A DNA stretch of 64,000 bases from JAAZGD01 sp034003765 (GTDB lineage: Bacteria > Bacillota > Clostridia > Peptostreptococcales > Anaerovoracaceae). The stretch spans positions 1 through 64,000 of the forward strand of contig JAVEXZ010000002.1 in NCBI GenBank assembly GCA_034003765.1, given 5' to 3'. How positions within the stretch are numbered: position 1 is the stretch's first letter; each line of letters opens with the position of its first letter. The notes below the pieces were generated by a model, which was not told the DNA's origin, ran no database searches, and saw only the letters and a program-made list of their open reading frames with translations. Shown piece after piece: positions 44,382-52,893 of the stretch. A program made the translations under genes and the position numbers.

Positions 44382-46568
44382 CTAACCAATTGCCCTATAT
44401 ACGTCTGCAACTCCAGGAATCATACGGAAACCCTTCAGGAGCTTTTCCATTTCTGTGGTACTGGAAATGGAAACTGTTAGGGTAATATTTGTGACATCAT
44501 GGTCTTTTCCACTTTTCGCATTAACCCCAGTGATATGAACATCCATATTCTCACATACCTTGGATATATCACTAAACATTCCTTTTCTGTCTTCAGCCAG
44601 AATGTTAATATCTACATTGTAATTTTTATTGGCATAACTTTCGTCCCATTCAACAGCAAGAATGCGGCCTTTATCTTTTTCCCCCAGGGAAAGGATATTC
44701 ACACAATCCTTTCGATGCACTGATACCCCCCGGCCTTTGGTAACAAAGCCTACTATTTCATCACCTGGGACAGGGCTACAACATTTGCTAAAACGTATTA
44801 AGAGGTTATCTACTCCTTCTACCCTTACCCCGGTTGCATCCTTTGATTCTTCTTTTTTCTTGCTAAGGGCTATGTTTTCAACCCTATTCTCGCTCTTTTT
44901 TAATTCTTCTTGTTTCTCTTCATGGTAATAACCAATAAGGGAAATTGCCACTTTGGAAAGCAAGGCTCCACCGTATGCTAGTTGTGTATAAAGTTCCTCT
45001 ACCCCAGATAAATTAAAGCTTTTCACTACCCTCATTATCTTGGTATTATTTAGGACAAATTGGGGGTCGTAGCCCTTTCTGCGAATGTATTTTTCTAGGG
45101 ATTCTTTTCCCTTATCAATGTTCTCTGACTTATTTTCTTTCTTTAAATATGCCCTTATCTTATTCCTAGCGTTACTGCTTTTAACTATTTTCAGCCAGTC
45201 TATTGAAGGCCCCTTTGTTGAATTGCTAGTTATAATCTCTACGATGTTACCATTTTCCAGCTTATAGTCTATGGGTACCATTTTACCATTTACTTTGGCT
45301 CCAATACACTTGTATCCAACATTGGAGTGTATTTTGAAGGCAAAATCCAAAGGAGTAGAACCTGCTGGAAGCTCAATTACATCACCTTGAGGAGTAAATA
45401 CGAAAACTTGACTTGCAAATAAATCAACCTTAAGGGTTTCCATAAAGTCTCTGGAGTTATCAATATCCTTTTGCCATTCCAAAGTCTGTCTTAGCCAGGC
45501 AAGTTTGACTTCCTCCATATCCTGGCTTACCCCTTCTTTATATTTCCAGTGGGCTGCGATTCCGTATTCTGCAACCTTATGCATTTCAACAGTTCGAATC
45601 TGGATTTCAAAAGGGTCACCGTTGGCACCTATAACAGTGGTATGAAGAGACTGGTACATATTTGATTTTGGCATAGCTATGTAATCTTTGAATTTACCTG
45701 GTATAGGCCTCCAAAGAGTATGGACAATTCCTAGAGCTGCATAGCAATCCCTAACGCTATCTACAATAACCCTCACAGCAGAAAGGTCGAAAATTTCATC
45801 CAGTTCTTTGTTTTGCTGGCTCATTTTTTTGTAGATACTATAGAGATGTTTTGACCGCCCCATTATTTCATGGGGGATCCCCATATCTTCTAGGGCCTCT
45901 CGAATCTCATCCATAACGTGTTCGATGATTTCTTCCTGTTTGGCTCTTTTATCCTTTACTTGTGCTACTAGTTTTTCATAGGCAATAGGCTCTAAATACC
46001 TAAAAGCAATGTCTTCTAATTCAAACTTAATTGCGTATATACCAAGACGGCTAGCTAGTGGAGCATAGATTTCCAGAGTCTCCACACACTTTTCAACAAT
46101 TTTTTCTGGGGTCATATAGTTGATGGTACGAAGGTTATGAAGACGGTCTGCAAGTTTTATTATAAGAACTCTAATATCTTTGCTCATAGCTAAAAACATC
46201 TTTCTCAGATTTTCAGCTTGCATATCCTCTTTTTTTTCGTATTTAATACCACCTAATTTGGTAACTCCATCTACCAAAAGCAATACTTCTTCACCAAACT
46301 CAATCTTTAAGACCTCTGGGTCATAACCAGTATCTTCAACCACATCATGAAGTAGGCCCGCGATAATAGTATTATCATCCATACCTAGTTCAGCTAGAAT
46401 CAATGCCACATTAGCTGGATGAATAATATACTTTTCGCCGGACCTTCTGGCTTGTCCTTCATGCAGCTCTTCAGCTTTTTCATAGGCTTTTCCAATAGCC
46501 TCAACATTATATGCTGGGTTGATCTGCAAGATGTTCTGAATGAAATTTTCTTTCTCTTTTTCTTTCAC
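44382..46568 (-). CDS. relA: Bifunctional (p)ppGpp synthetase/hydrolase RelA/SpoT
   Basis: Long stringent-response protein, 728 residues: HD hydrolase domain with the active HDVVEDT motif, synthetase domain (SVRVIVDSVRDCYAALG-type region and SNMYQSLHTTV), TGS domain (VFVFTPQGDVIELPAGSTPLD) and a C-terminal ACT domain. The start is placed at GTG 46568: GAGG lies just upstream and the gene then begins after secDF ends. The longer in-frame ATG at 46709 would lie 120 bases inside secDF and give a non-family N-terminus. Confidence 0.96.
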   Translation of the reverse strand: MKEKEKENFIQNILQINPAYNVEAIGKAYEKAEELHEGQARRSGEKYIIHPANVALILAELGMDDNTIIAGLLHDVVEDTGYDPEVLKIEFGEEVLLLVDGVTKLGGIKYEKKEDMQAENLRKMFLAMSKDIRVLIIKLADRLHNLRTINYMTPEKIVEKCVETLEIYAPLASRLGIYAIKFELEDIAFRYLEPIAYEKLVAQVKDKRAKQEEIIEHVMDEIREALEDMGIPHEIMGRSKHLYSIYKKMSQQNKELDEIFDLSAVRVIVDSVRDCYAALGIVHTLWRPIPGKFKDYIAMPKSNMYQSLHTTVIGANGDPFEIQIRTVEMHKVAEYGIAAHWKYKEGVSQDMEEVKLAWLRQTLEWQKDIDNSRDFMETLKVDLFASQVFVFTPQGDVIELPAGSTPLDFAFKIHSNVGYKCIGAKVNGKMVPIDYKLENGNIVEIITSNSTKGPSIDWLKIVKSSNARNKIRAYLKKENKSENIDKGKESLEKYIRRKGYDPQFVLNNTKIMRVVKSFNLSGVEELYTQLAYGGALLSKVAISLIGYYHEEKQEELKKSENRVENIALSKKKEESKDATGVRVEGVDNLLIRFSKCCSPVPGDEIVGFVTKGRGVSVHRKDCVNILSLGEKDKGRILAVEWDESYANKNYNVDINILAEDRKGMFSDISKVCENMDVHITGVNAKSGKDHDVTNITLTVSISSTTEMEKLLKGFRMIPGVADVYRAIG

Positions 46569-46584
46569 CCTGTCCTCGTATCTA

Positions 46585-48801
46585 TTATTTTTTAGATCTT
46601 CTCCTAGATTTCTTAGCCTTGTACTTTGATCCACCTGTCCACTTGCAAATATCATTGTATAGGGGGGAACAAAGGGTAATTGATGATATACAACCCACTG
46701 CAACACCAACCATCAAGGGAACCACAAACTCTCTTATAGCAGGCCCTGATAATATGAAGAGTGGAACCATAACTAATAATGTGGTTACTGATGTCATTAC
46801 GGATCTTTGTATGGTCTGATTTATGGATATGTTAAGAGTTTCTAGTAAAGGTGTTTTCTTGAGAAGTCCAAGATTCTCTCGAACCCTGTCGAAAACAACA
46901 ATAGTATCGTTTATAGAATACCCAACTACTGTCAATACACCCGCTATAAATGGATTATTTACTGTTATATTGAATATAGCATAAAATGCCAAGACCATTA
47001 AGACATCGTGAATTACTCCTGCAAGGGCTGCTACTCCAAATTTCCACTGGAATCTGATGCTGATATATATCAACATACCTAGGGCAGAGATTAGGATAGC
47101 CAACAAGGCATTCCTTTGAAGTTCTTTTCCTACAGAGGGACCAAACTGTTCAATAGCTAGGATATCATCCTCGTTTATCCCAAAAGATTCTTCAAAGGAT
47201 CCTACTATTTCCATTCTATCTGCATTTTCTAAGGCTTTGGTGGTTCTTATTATGATTTCCTTATTTTCATTTCCAGAAAAAATTATTTCTTCATCTAGTT
47301 CATACTGATCAAGAACATCCCTAACTTGGCTTTGAGTCACTTGTTTGCCCATATCGAATTGCATCATGGTTCCACCGGTAAAATCTATGCCATAGTTTAA
47401 TCCTCTAATGCCACCAACAAGAAGGCCAAGAACTATAATTCCAATTGATACCATGTAATAAATCTTTCTGTGCTCAATAAACTTAAACTGTCTCTTTGCA
47501 CTAAATATTCCTGTTCCATCCTTTCTAACACCAAAGTACTTTTTCTGACTAAATTTTTTACTCTCGCAAATTACATGTAAAAGAACTTGTGTGACTACAA
47601 CTGCAGTGAATATGCTTACCACAATACCAATCATCAATGTAAGGGCGAACCCCTTAACAGAACTTGTTCCCACTTGATAAAGAACCACTGCAGCAATTAA
47701 GGTTGTAAGTTGAGAGTCTATGATGGTAGACAAAGCTCTCTTAAAACCTAGCTGGGTTGCTACCCTTATGGTTTTACCGTTGATTATTTCTTCTCGTATT
47801 CTGGAGAAGATAACAACATTAGCATCTACTGCCATTCCCAAGGATAGTATTATACCCGCAATTCCAGGAAGGGTTAGGACAGCTCCCATAGTAGCCATAA
47901 TCCATAAAATCAGGACCACATAAAGTAATAGGGCTATGTTGGCTGCAAAGCCCATTATTTGATAGAAAACAAACATTAAGATAACAATAAGTAATAGCCC
48001 TACAAAGCCTGCTACGACGCTTTTTTCTAGAGCATTAATTCCGATTTTTGCAGTTTGCACTGAGGAGGTTATTTCTTCTAAACCTACAGGTAAAGCTCCT
48101 CCACGAATTAGGGCTGCAGTATTGGAAGCATATTCAATATCAAAGCCTCCCATGGTTCCATTTGTTATGATTGCGTTTCCCCCAGAGATTACTTCACTTG
48201 GAACTGGACTGGAAACCACTTCTCCATCTAATAATATGATAATCGCCCTATTGCTGATTCCTTCATAGGCACTAACAATGGTTCCACTAACTGCTAACCT
48301 AGTAGCTTCTTCAAATTTAGCTCCACCTTCTCTTGTCATTTCTAAGGATATAGCATATCCACCATGATCCTGATCCGTTGTTACCCCAGCATTTTTTATA
48401 TCGCTTCCGTTTAATACCAATGTTCCATCTGCCAAAGCAAACTCTAATTGGGCCGTTTTTCCTATCATTTCAATAGCTTCATTTGCATCTTCAGCCCCTG
48501 GGAGCTCAACTCGTATCCTTTTGTCTCCTTCTATTGTTACCACAGGTTCAGATAAACCCATTTGGTTGACACGATTTTCTATAACCGCTTGAGTTTGTTC
48601 CATAATCTTTTTTAGGTCTTCTCCAACCTCATCGGTTTTTGCTTCTAGGACTACGTAAACTCCACCTTTTATATCAAGGCCTAGCTTCATTTTATCTTTT
48701 ATGGGGTCAAGGGGACCTATTCCAAACAAGGTGGCCCACCAGCCAAACAAGAGAATAATTATAATAAATACTACGACAATCTTTTTGCTAGAAGTAGTCA
48801 T
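46585..48801 (-). CDS. secDF: Fused SecDF protein-export membrane protein
   Basis: SecD and SecF joined in one 738-residue chain, as in several Firmicutes. The SecD half has LGLDIKGGVYVVLE (about 41-54) and six transmembrane helices with GMAVDANVVIFSRIREE; the SecF half starts near 445 with GLNYGIDFTGGTMMQFD and has the second six helices with DTIVVFDRVREN. It uses the proton or sodium gradient to aid late steps of Sec translocation. It has its own candidate promoter and stands upstream of relA. Confidence 0.97.
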   Translation of the reverse strand: MTTSSKKIVVVFIIIILLFGWWATLFGIGPLDPIKDKMKLGLDIKGGVYVVLEAKTDEVGEDLKKIMEQTQAVIENRVNQMGLSEPVVTIEGDKRIRVELPGAEDANEAIEMIGKTAQLEFALADGTLVLNGSDIKNAGVTTDQDHGGYAISLEMTREGGAKFEEATRLAVSGTIVSAYEGISNRAIIILLDGEVVSSPVPSEVISGGNAIITNGTMGGFDIEYASNTAALIRGGALPVGLEEITSSVQTAKIGINALEKSVVAGFVGLLLIVILMFVFYQIMGFAANIALLLYVVLILWIMATMGAVLTLPGIAGIILSLGMAVDANVVIFSRIREEIINGKTIRVATQLGFKRALSTIIDSQLTTLIAAVVLYQVGTSSVKGFALTLMIGIVVSIFTAVVVTQVLLHVICESKKFSQKKYFGVRKDGTGIFSAKRQFKFIEHRKIYYMVSIGIIVLGLLVGGIRGLNYGIDFTGGTMMQFDMGKQVTQSQVRDVLDQYELDEEIIFSGNENKEIIIRTTKALENADRMEIVGSFEESFGINEDDILAIEQFGPSVGKELQRNALLAILISALGMLIYISIRFQWKFGVAALAGVIHDVLMVLAFYAIFNITVNNPFIAGVLTVVGYSINDTIVVFDRVRENLGLLKKTPLLETLNISINQTIQRSVMTSVTTLLVMVPLFILSGPAIREFVVPLMVGVAVGCISSITLCSPLYNDICKWTGGSKYKAKKSRRRSKK

Positions 48802-48847
48802 GATATCGTCCTTTCAAAAATGGAAAAATAATTAAATTAACCTTTAT

Positions 48848-48876
48848 ATTTTACTACATTTTGCCTATATTAACAA
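48848..48876 (-). promoter_or_regulatory. Sigma-A promoter for secDF-relA
   Basis: The minus strand has TTGTTA (48871-48876), 17 bases, then TAAAAT (48848-48853). It lies between the yajC terminator and the secDF start, 47 bases from the ATG, with GAAAGGA as ribosome site. Confidence 0.65.
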
Positions 48877-48884
48877 GGTTTTTT

Positions 48885-48925
48885 AAACAAACAACCCTTG
48901 AAAAGGCTAATTTTTCAAGGGTTGT
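48885..48925 (-). terminator. Intrinsic terminator after yajC
   Basis: Perfect 14-bp inverted repeat ACAACCCTTGAAAA (48891-48904) / TTTTCAAGGGTTGT (48912-48925) with a seven-base loop. On the minus strand a T-rich tract (TTGTTT) follows. It lies 28 bases after the yajC stop codon and separates yajC from secDF. Confidence 0.8.
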
Positions 48926-48952
48926 ATAGATTATTAAATTATCGAAGGCTTT

Positions 48953-49393
48953 TTATTTTTCATCTTCCTTTAGAGGATCACTTACAACTTCAGCTTCTAC
49001 TTCTTCAATCTCTCCATCAGCAGATTCTTTTGCTGGAGAAGCAGATTTTTTCATTCTCTTAGGCATTACTTTCTTTGGAGCTGCCTCTTCAAAATCATCA
49101 TCCTCTTCTACAACCCTTTTGCTAGTAGTGGCCTCACCTTCAACTTTTGAAATAGCCCATCGCATTATTTCAAACTTGACCTTGTCTGCCCCTACTTCAA
49201 TCACCAAAGTATCATCTTTGGTTTTCACGATCTTTCCGCGAATACCACCTATTGTGACAACTTCATCACCTACCCTAACGCTATTTCGCATCATTGCGGT
49301 CTGTTTTTCTCTTTTTTTCTGTGGTCTAATTAGTAGAAAATACATTAAAACTACTAAGAGTACCAGTGGTAAAAATTGTGCAAGTGTGCCCAT
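48953..49393 (-). CDS. yajC: Preprotein translocase subunit YajC, long C-terminus
   Basis: A 146-residue YajC: one N-terminal membrane helix (about 5-22), RPQKKREK, and the VGDEVVTIGGIRGKIVK core. YajC is usually 85-115 residues; this one adds about 55 residues rich in Glu, Asp, Lys and Pro. It associates with SecDF, encoded downstream. A tRNA-Leu gene ends 47 bases upstream without an evident terminator. Confidence 0.94.
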   Translation of the reverse strand: MGTLAQFLPLVLLVVLMYFLLIRPQKKREKQTAMMRNSVRVGDEVVTIGGIRGKIVKTKDDTLVIEVGADKVKFEIMRWAISKVEGEATTSKRVVEEDDDFEEAAPKKVMPKRMKKSASPAKESADGEIEEVEAEVVSDPLKEDEK

Positions 49394-49440
49394 CTTATAT
49401 CCTCCTTAAATTCAAATAACTCGAACATTTATTATAAAAT

Positions 49441-49527
49441 TGGTGCCGGCGATGGGGGTCGAACCCATACGGTGTTGCCACCACGGGATTTTGAATCCCG
49501 CATGTCTGCCAATTCCATCACGCCGGC
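49441..49527 (-). tRNA. tRNA-Leu, anticodon CAA
   Basis: A class II tRNA of 87 bases with encoded CCA. Acceptor stem GCCGGCG/CGCCGGC, anticodon stem CGGGA/TCCCG enclosing TTCAAAA (anticodon CAA, reads UUG), a long variable arm, and GGTTCGACC in the T arm. Two TATAAT-like boxes lie just upstream, but no convincing -35. No T-run terminator separates it from yajC. Confidence 0.97.
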
Positions 49528-49596
49528 GCAACGAAATTATAATACCATGATTATAGCCCTTTGTCCATATAGATTAAGAATTTATGGCAACAATAA

Positions 49597-49923
49597 TCAG
49601 AAAATTTGTTGCACTAAGATCATATAAAAAACAGTTCCAAGACCTATGGAAATCAAGTTGTTTCTCCTCCATATATGTAGGAGGGCCACAAGAATTATTG
49701 CTAGTATTTCAGGTAAACCGTGGGGGGCTTGCAACCAAGCCACATTTCTTAGGCAGTATACTATTAGAATTCCCATGGCTGCAAAGGGAAGAATATTTCC
49801 CAAATAACTAATGCTAGGAGAAAGCTCACGATTCCTACCAAATAACAAAAATGGGAATGCTCGTATCAAAAGTGTTACCCCACCAGAAACAAAAATGGCT
49901 AAGATTGCGTAAGTGGTTGTCAT
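49597..49923 (-). CDS. azlD: AzlD family branched-chain amino-acid transport protein
   Basis: A 108-residue membrane protein with three to four helices, the small subunit of the AzlCD exporter of branched-chain amino acids. Overlap of four bases (ATGA) with azlC upstream. IRAFPFLLFG and LGNILPFAAMGILIVY are typical AzlD segments. Confidence 0.92.
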   Translation of the reverse strand: MTTTYAILAIFVSGGVTLLIRAFPFLLFGRNRELSPSISYLGNILPFAAMGILIVYCLRNVAWLQAPHGLPEILAIILVALLHIWRRNNLISIGLGTVFYMILVQQIF

Positions 49924-50597
49924 GCTGTCACCTCAATTTTCTTCTTAAAGCCCATTAATATGGTTACAGCAATTATAAGAGCAGGCAATATAAAACGGTT
50001 TGGCCCTAATATTATCAAACAGATGATCCCGCTAGCCAATCCTATGATGCCAGGTAATTTTGATGGTGATTGATAAACCTGTTCTATGAAAATTACTACA
50101 AATAGGGCTGTCATGGCAAAATCTATTCCTGTGCTATTAAATGGAATATACGTGCCTATCAAAGCACCTAAAATTGAACCTATGATCCATGACAACTGAT
50201 TAAAGACTGAGACTAACAGATAATGTTTAGGGTTATCTTCTCCTCGACTTTGAGCTAGGCAAAGCAATGAGTAGGTTTCATCTGACAAAGAGTAAATCAT
50301 ATAGGGTTTCCAGATTCCCATTTTTTTGAATCTTTCTATAAAGGATATCCCATAGAAAAGATGTCTACTATTTACCGTTAGTGTAGTAATTGCAACTGTT
50401 AAAAGGCTTGCACCCGATGATAAAAAAGACACCAAGACAAATTGCATAGAGCCTGCATAGACTATTATACTTGAAGCCATAGCCCAAATCCAAGAATAGC
50501 CTTCCGAATAAAGCAAGAGACCAAAAGCGATTCCAACAAATATATAACCTACCATAACTGGCAAAGATGCTAGCCATGCTTGTTTCCATATCTTCAT
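49920..50597 (-). CDS. azlC: AzlC family branched-chain amino-acid exporter
   Basis: A 225-residue large subunit with about six helices; IAFGLLLYSEGYS near residue 24 and the AGSMQFVLVSFLSSGASLL and LTVNSRHLFYG segments mark the family. Together with AzlD it would export leucine-like amino acids, sensible in an amino-acid-fermenting cell. A candidate promoter and operator-like repeat lie upstream. Confidence 0.94.
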   Translation of the reverse strand: MKIWKQAWLASLPVMVGYIFVGIAFGLLLYSEGYSWIWAMASSIIVYAGSMQFVLVSFLSSGASLLTVAITTLTVNSRHLFYGISFIERFKKMGIWKPYMIYSLSDETYSLLCLAQSRGEDNPKHYLLVSVFNQLSWIIGSILGALIGTYIPFNSTGIDFAMTALFVVIFIEQVYQSPSKLPGIIGLASGIICLIILGPNRFILPALIIAVTILMGFKKKIEVTA

Positions 50598-50632
50598 CTG
50601 TAAGTAGCCTTTCTCAATTCATAAATTAATAT

Positions 50633-50650
50633 CTCAGCTAGATAGCTAAG
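50633..50650. promoter_or_regulatory. Inverted repeat in the azlC leader, operator candidate
   Basis: CTCAGCTA (50633-50640) and TAGCTAAG (50643-50650) form an imperfect dyad with a two-base centre (7 of 8 paired). It lies just downstream of a TATAAT box at 50662-50667 on the minus strand, where a repressor would block transcription of azlCD. Confidence 0.4.
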
Positions 50651-50713
50651 AAATCATACTAATTATAGTACACTGTAATTTAGAAAAACACGAGAATTGT
50701 TATCCCTTATTTT

Positions 50714-50743
50714 TTGTTTCACCCATCTTTTTTGGGATATAAT
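50714..50743 (+). promoter_or_regulatory. Sigma-A promoter for the CoA-binding protein gene
   Basis: TTGTTT (50714-50719), 18 bases, then a perfect TATAAT (50738-50743). It lies 50 bases before the ATG at 50793, which has GGAGG just upstream. Confidence 0.7.
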
Positions 50744-50792
50744 ATAAACCATATAGGATTATTTTATATCAACAAGGAAGTGGAGGCAATTC

Positions 50793-51164
50793 ATGGATTT
50801 AAAAGAAATAATGGAGCAAAAATCTTTTGCAGTGCTAGGCGATACACTTAACGAAAAGAAAACCGCCTACGAAATAAAAGAAAAAATGACGGAAAATGGC
50901 TATAGGGTTTATCCTGTGGGTAAAGAATTAGCTTCAATAAATGATATAGCAGAGGATATAGATATTATTGACCTTTGCATACATCCAGCAAAAGGCTTAC
51001 CCTTAATGAAGGAATGTAAAAAAAGTTTCAAAGCCGTAGTAGTTCAACCTGGTGCTGGTGATGAGGAACTTTTTGATTATCTCAAAGCTGAGCATATTCC
51101 ATACATCGAAGGTTGTCTTTTATTGGGCCTTTCTATGTTCAAAAAAGTTAACCTCTGTGAATAA
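50793..51164 (+). CDS. Small CoA-binding domain (YccU-like) protein
   Basis: A 123-residue single-domain Rossmann protein of the CoA-binding family. FAVLGDTLNEKKTAYEI is the nucleotide-binding start, DLCIHPAKGL and VVQPGAGDEEL follow. Members bind CoA or acyl-CoA, and the larger relatives are succinyl-CoA ligase alpha subunits; no reaction is known for the small form. It is one of only two plus-strand genes and is monocistronic, with its own promoter and terminator. Confidence 0.88.
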   Translation: MDLKEIMEQKSFAVLGDTLNEKKTAYEIKEKMTENGYRVYPVGKELASINDIAEDIDIIDLCIHPAKGLPLMKECKKSFKAVVVQPGAGDEELFDYLKAEHIPYIEGCLLLGLSMFKKVNLCE

Positions 51165-51181
51165 TTGAAAGATATTCGTTC

Positions 51182-51220
51182 AGGGATATTTTTCAGAGAT
51201 ATTTTTAGGGATATTTTTCA
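51182..51220. repeat. Short direct repeats after the CoA-binding gene
   Basis: AGGGATATTTTTCA occurs twice exactly (51182-51195 and 51207-51220), 25 bases apart, with a partial copy GATATTTTTA between. It lies in the 3' untranslated region ahead of the terminator. Function not known. Confidence 0.6.
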
Positions 51221-51247
51221 AGATAGCATAAACATTTTTTTGTAATT

Positions 51248-51274
51248 GGCCTTTATATTCTTAAGGGCCTTTTT
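51248..51274 (+). terminator. Terminator of the CoA-binding protein gene
   Basis: GGCCTTT / AAGGGCC stem (one G-U pair) with an eight-base loop, then five T. The last bases overlap the stop codon of the convergent MATE gene at 51273. Confidence 0.65.
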
Positions 51275-52661
51275 ACATTCCCTTAATCACAGTATTTGCC
51301 CATTTACAACTCATCCAACGTAGAGTTAGTATAATTGATTTTATAACTGTTTCTAAACGAACTAGAAGTATGACCATGTATATAGGCAAGTTCCAAAGCA
51401 AAGTCCCTGCAAATGCTAGAGGAACCGCTATGAGCCAAATTGTTCCCAATTCTGTAAACATAGCAAATCTTGTATCTCCACCACCTCTTAAAATCCCAAC
51501 TATATGAACACCTGAATAAAGATCAACCCACATTGTTAGGGCATAAACCAGTAATATACTATAGGCAAATTCAAAACCCTCTGGGCTAAAATCAAAGAAA
51601 CCTAGCAGGGGTTTTCCAATAAAAATGAGCAGAGTTCCAGAAACTACCCCAATGATCAGTACCACCTTAACCAGTTTTTTGGATGCTCCTATTGCATAAT
51701 CCCGTTCTCCCTTACCCAAATGCTCGCCTAGAATAATAAGTGCAGCATCTCCTAGGCTAAAGGCGAATAGGATAAAGAGGTCGAATATTGTTAGTGATGC
51801 TCTAACTGCTGCAAAGGCTGTAATTCCTGCTTGGGCATAAGCAAGGTTGCAGGCAGTCATACCAAGGCCCCAAGAAACTTCATTAATAGTAGTGGGAAAT
51901 GCATTCTTAAATATTCGAACAGCTAGTAACTTGTTCCATGCAAAAAACTCTTTTACATGGCCGGAAATTATATTTTTTTTACCAAATACCACCCAGATAA
52001 CCAAAAGCATCTCAATTGCTCTTGCAATCACCGTTGCTAGGGCAGCCCCTTGAACTCCCATAGCAGGTAGACCTAACTTACCAAAAATAAAAATATAGTT
52101 GAGTAGTGTATTGGTGGAAAATGCCACCATACTTATGTATAGGGGAATTCTAGGTTGCTGAGTTGCTCTTAATGCTGTTTCAAAAGATACTGTTATTCCT
52201 AGCATAAGAAAAACAGGAGACCCAATGTGTATATAATCTACAGCTAAATCAAGTGCTGCAGGGTCATCTGTGAAAAAAGAAACGAATTCACGGGCAAAAA
52301 AAGTTGCAAAAAGAAAAAATACTAGGCCTGCAGAAAAGGAAACTGTCAGGGAAAACCCAATTACCTTTCTTATATTAGTCATATTTTTGTTGCCCCAGAA
52401 TTGGGCTGTAAATGTGCTGCAGCCGCCAGTAAAACCGAATATAACCATCCAAAATATGAAGAATAGCTGAATTCCGATTCCCACTGCGGCTAGTTCTGTT
52501 TCACCTAAGCTACCTACCATAAGGTTGTCTACAAGATTTAGAGAAGAAGAAATAAAGCTTTGTAATGCAATAGGCAAAGCCAGCCTAGTTAGTTTTTTAT
52601 AAAAAACATCACTGTCAATTCTTATATGATCATGAAAGTCAGGGCTGATCCACTTTTTCAA
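51273..52661 (-). CDS. MATE family multidrug/cation exporter
   Basis: A 462-residue membrane protein with 12 hydrophobic segments in two related halves. LALPIALQSFISSSLNLVDNLMVG-type opening (about 27-50), GGCSTFTAQFWG, and the second-half GLGMTACNLAYAQ typify NorM/DinF-type sodium- or proton-driven exporters. Substrate unknown. A 232-base gap upstream separates it from the APC permease. Confidence 0.93.
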   Translation of the reverse strand: MKKWISPDFHDHIRIDSDVFYKKLTRLALPIALQSFISSSLNLVDNLMVGSLGETELAAVGIGIQLFFIFWMVIFGFTGGCSTFTAQFWGNKNMTNIRKVIGFSLTVSFSAGLVFFLFATFFAREFVSFFTDDPAALDLAVDYIHIGSPVFLMLGITVSFETALRATQQPRIPLYISMVAFSTNTLLNYIFIFGKLGLPAMGVQGAALATVIARAIEMLLVIWVVFGKKNIISGHVKEFFAWNKLLAVRIFKNAFPTTINEVSWGLGMTACNLAYAQAGITAFAAVRASLTIFDLFILFAFSLGDAALIILGEHLGKGERDYAIGASKKLVKVVLIIGVVSGTLLIFIGKPLLGFFDFSPEGFEFAYSILLVYALTMWVDLYSGVHIVGILRGGGDTRFAMFTELGTIWLIAVPLAFAGTLLWNLPIYMVILLVRLETVIKSIILTLRWMSCKWANTVIKGM

Positions 52662-52893
52662 TATTGTCTTCGTCCTCTCCCCTATTATTAGTGCCCTATC
52701 ATCTTACATCGCTTCAAGCTTGAAATCAACAGGTGTTTTGAGATTAGCAGTATTGAAAGCCCCTTAAAAAAGCACCCTTAATGGAGAAAGTAAATTCTAC
52801 TCCACTGAGACTCCATGTGGAAAGTATGGTTTTTCAAATCTATGAGGGTGTGTACTGTAAACAGATTTGCTCTAGACGACTTTTTTGTGGGTT
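52662..52893. other. Gap between the APC permease and MATE genes
   Basis: 232 bases with no ORF on either strand that looks real. On the minus strand it holds a CAAATC/GATTTG pair (about 52830-52870), ATGGAG/CTCCAT arms (about 52785-52815) and then GCTTTTTT near 52764-52771, which together could be a long-loop terminator of the permease gene or a leader for the MATE gene. No known riboswitch consensus was recognised. Confidence 0.35.

Noticed and set aside
44382..46709. Long start of relA at 46709 overlapping secDF.
   Set aside because: A GTG at 46568 with its own ribosome site gives the normal family N-terminus; the extra residues are an out-of-frame shadow of secDF.
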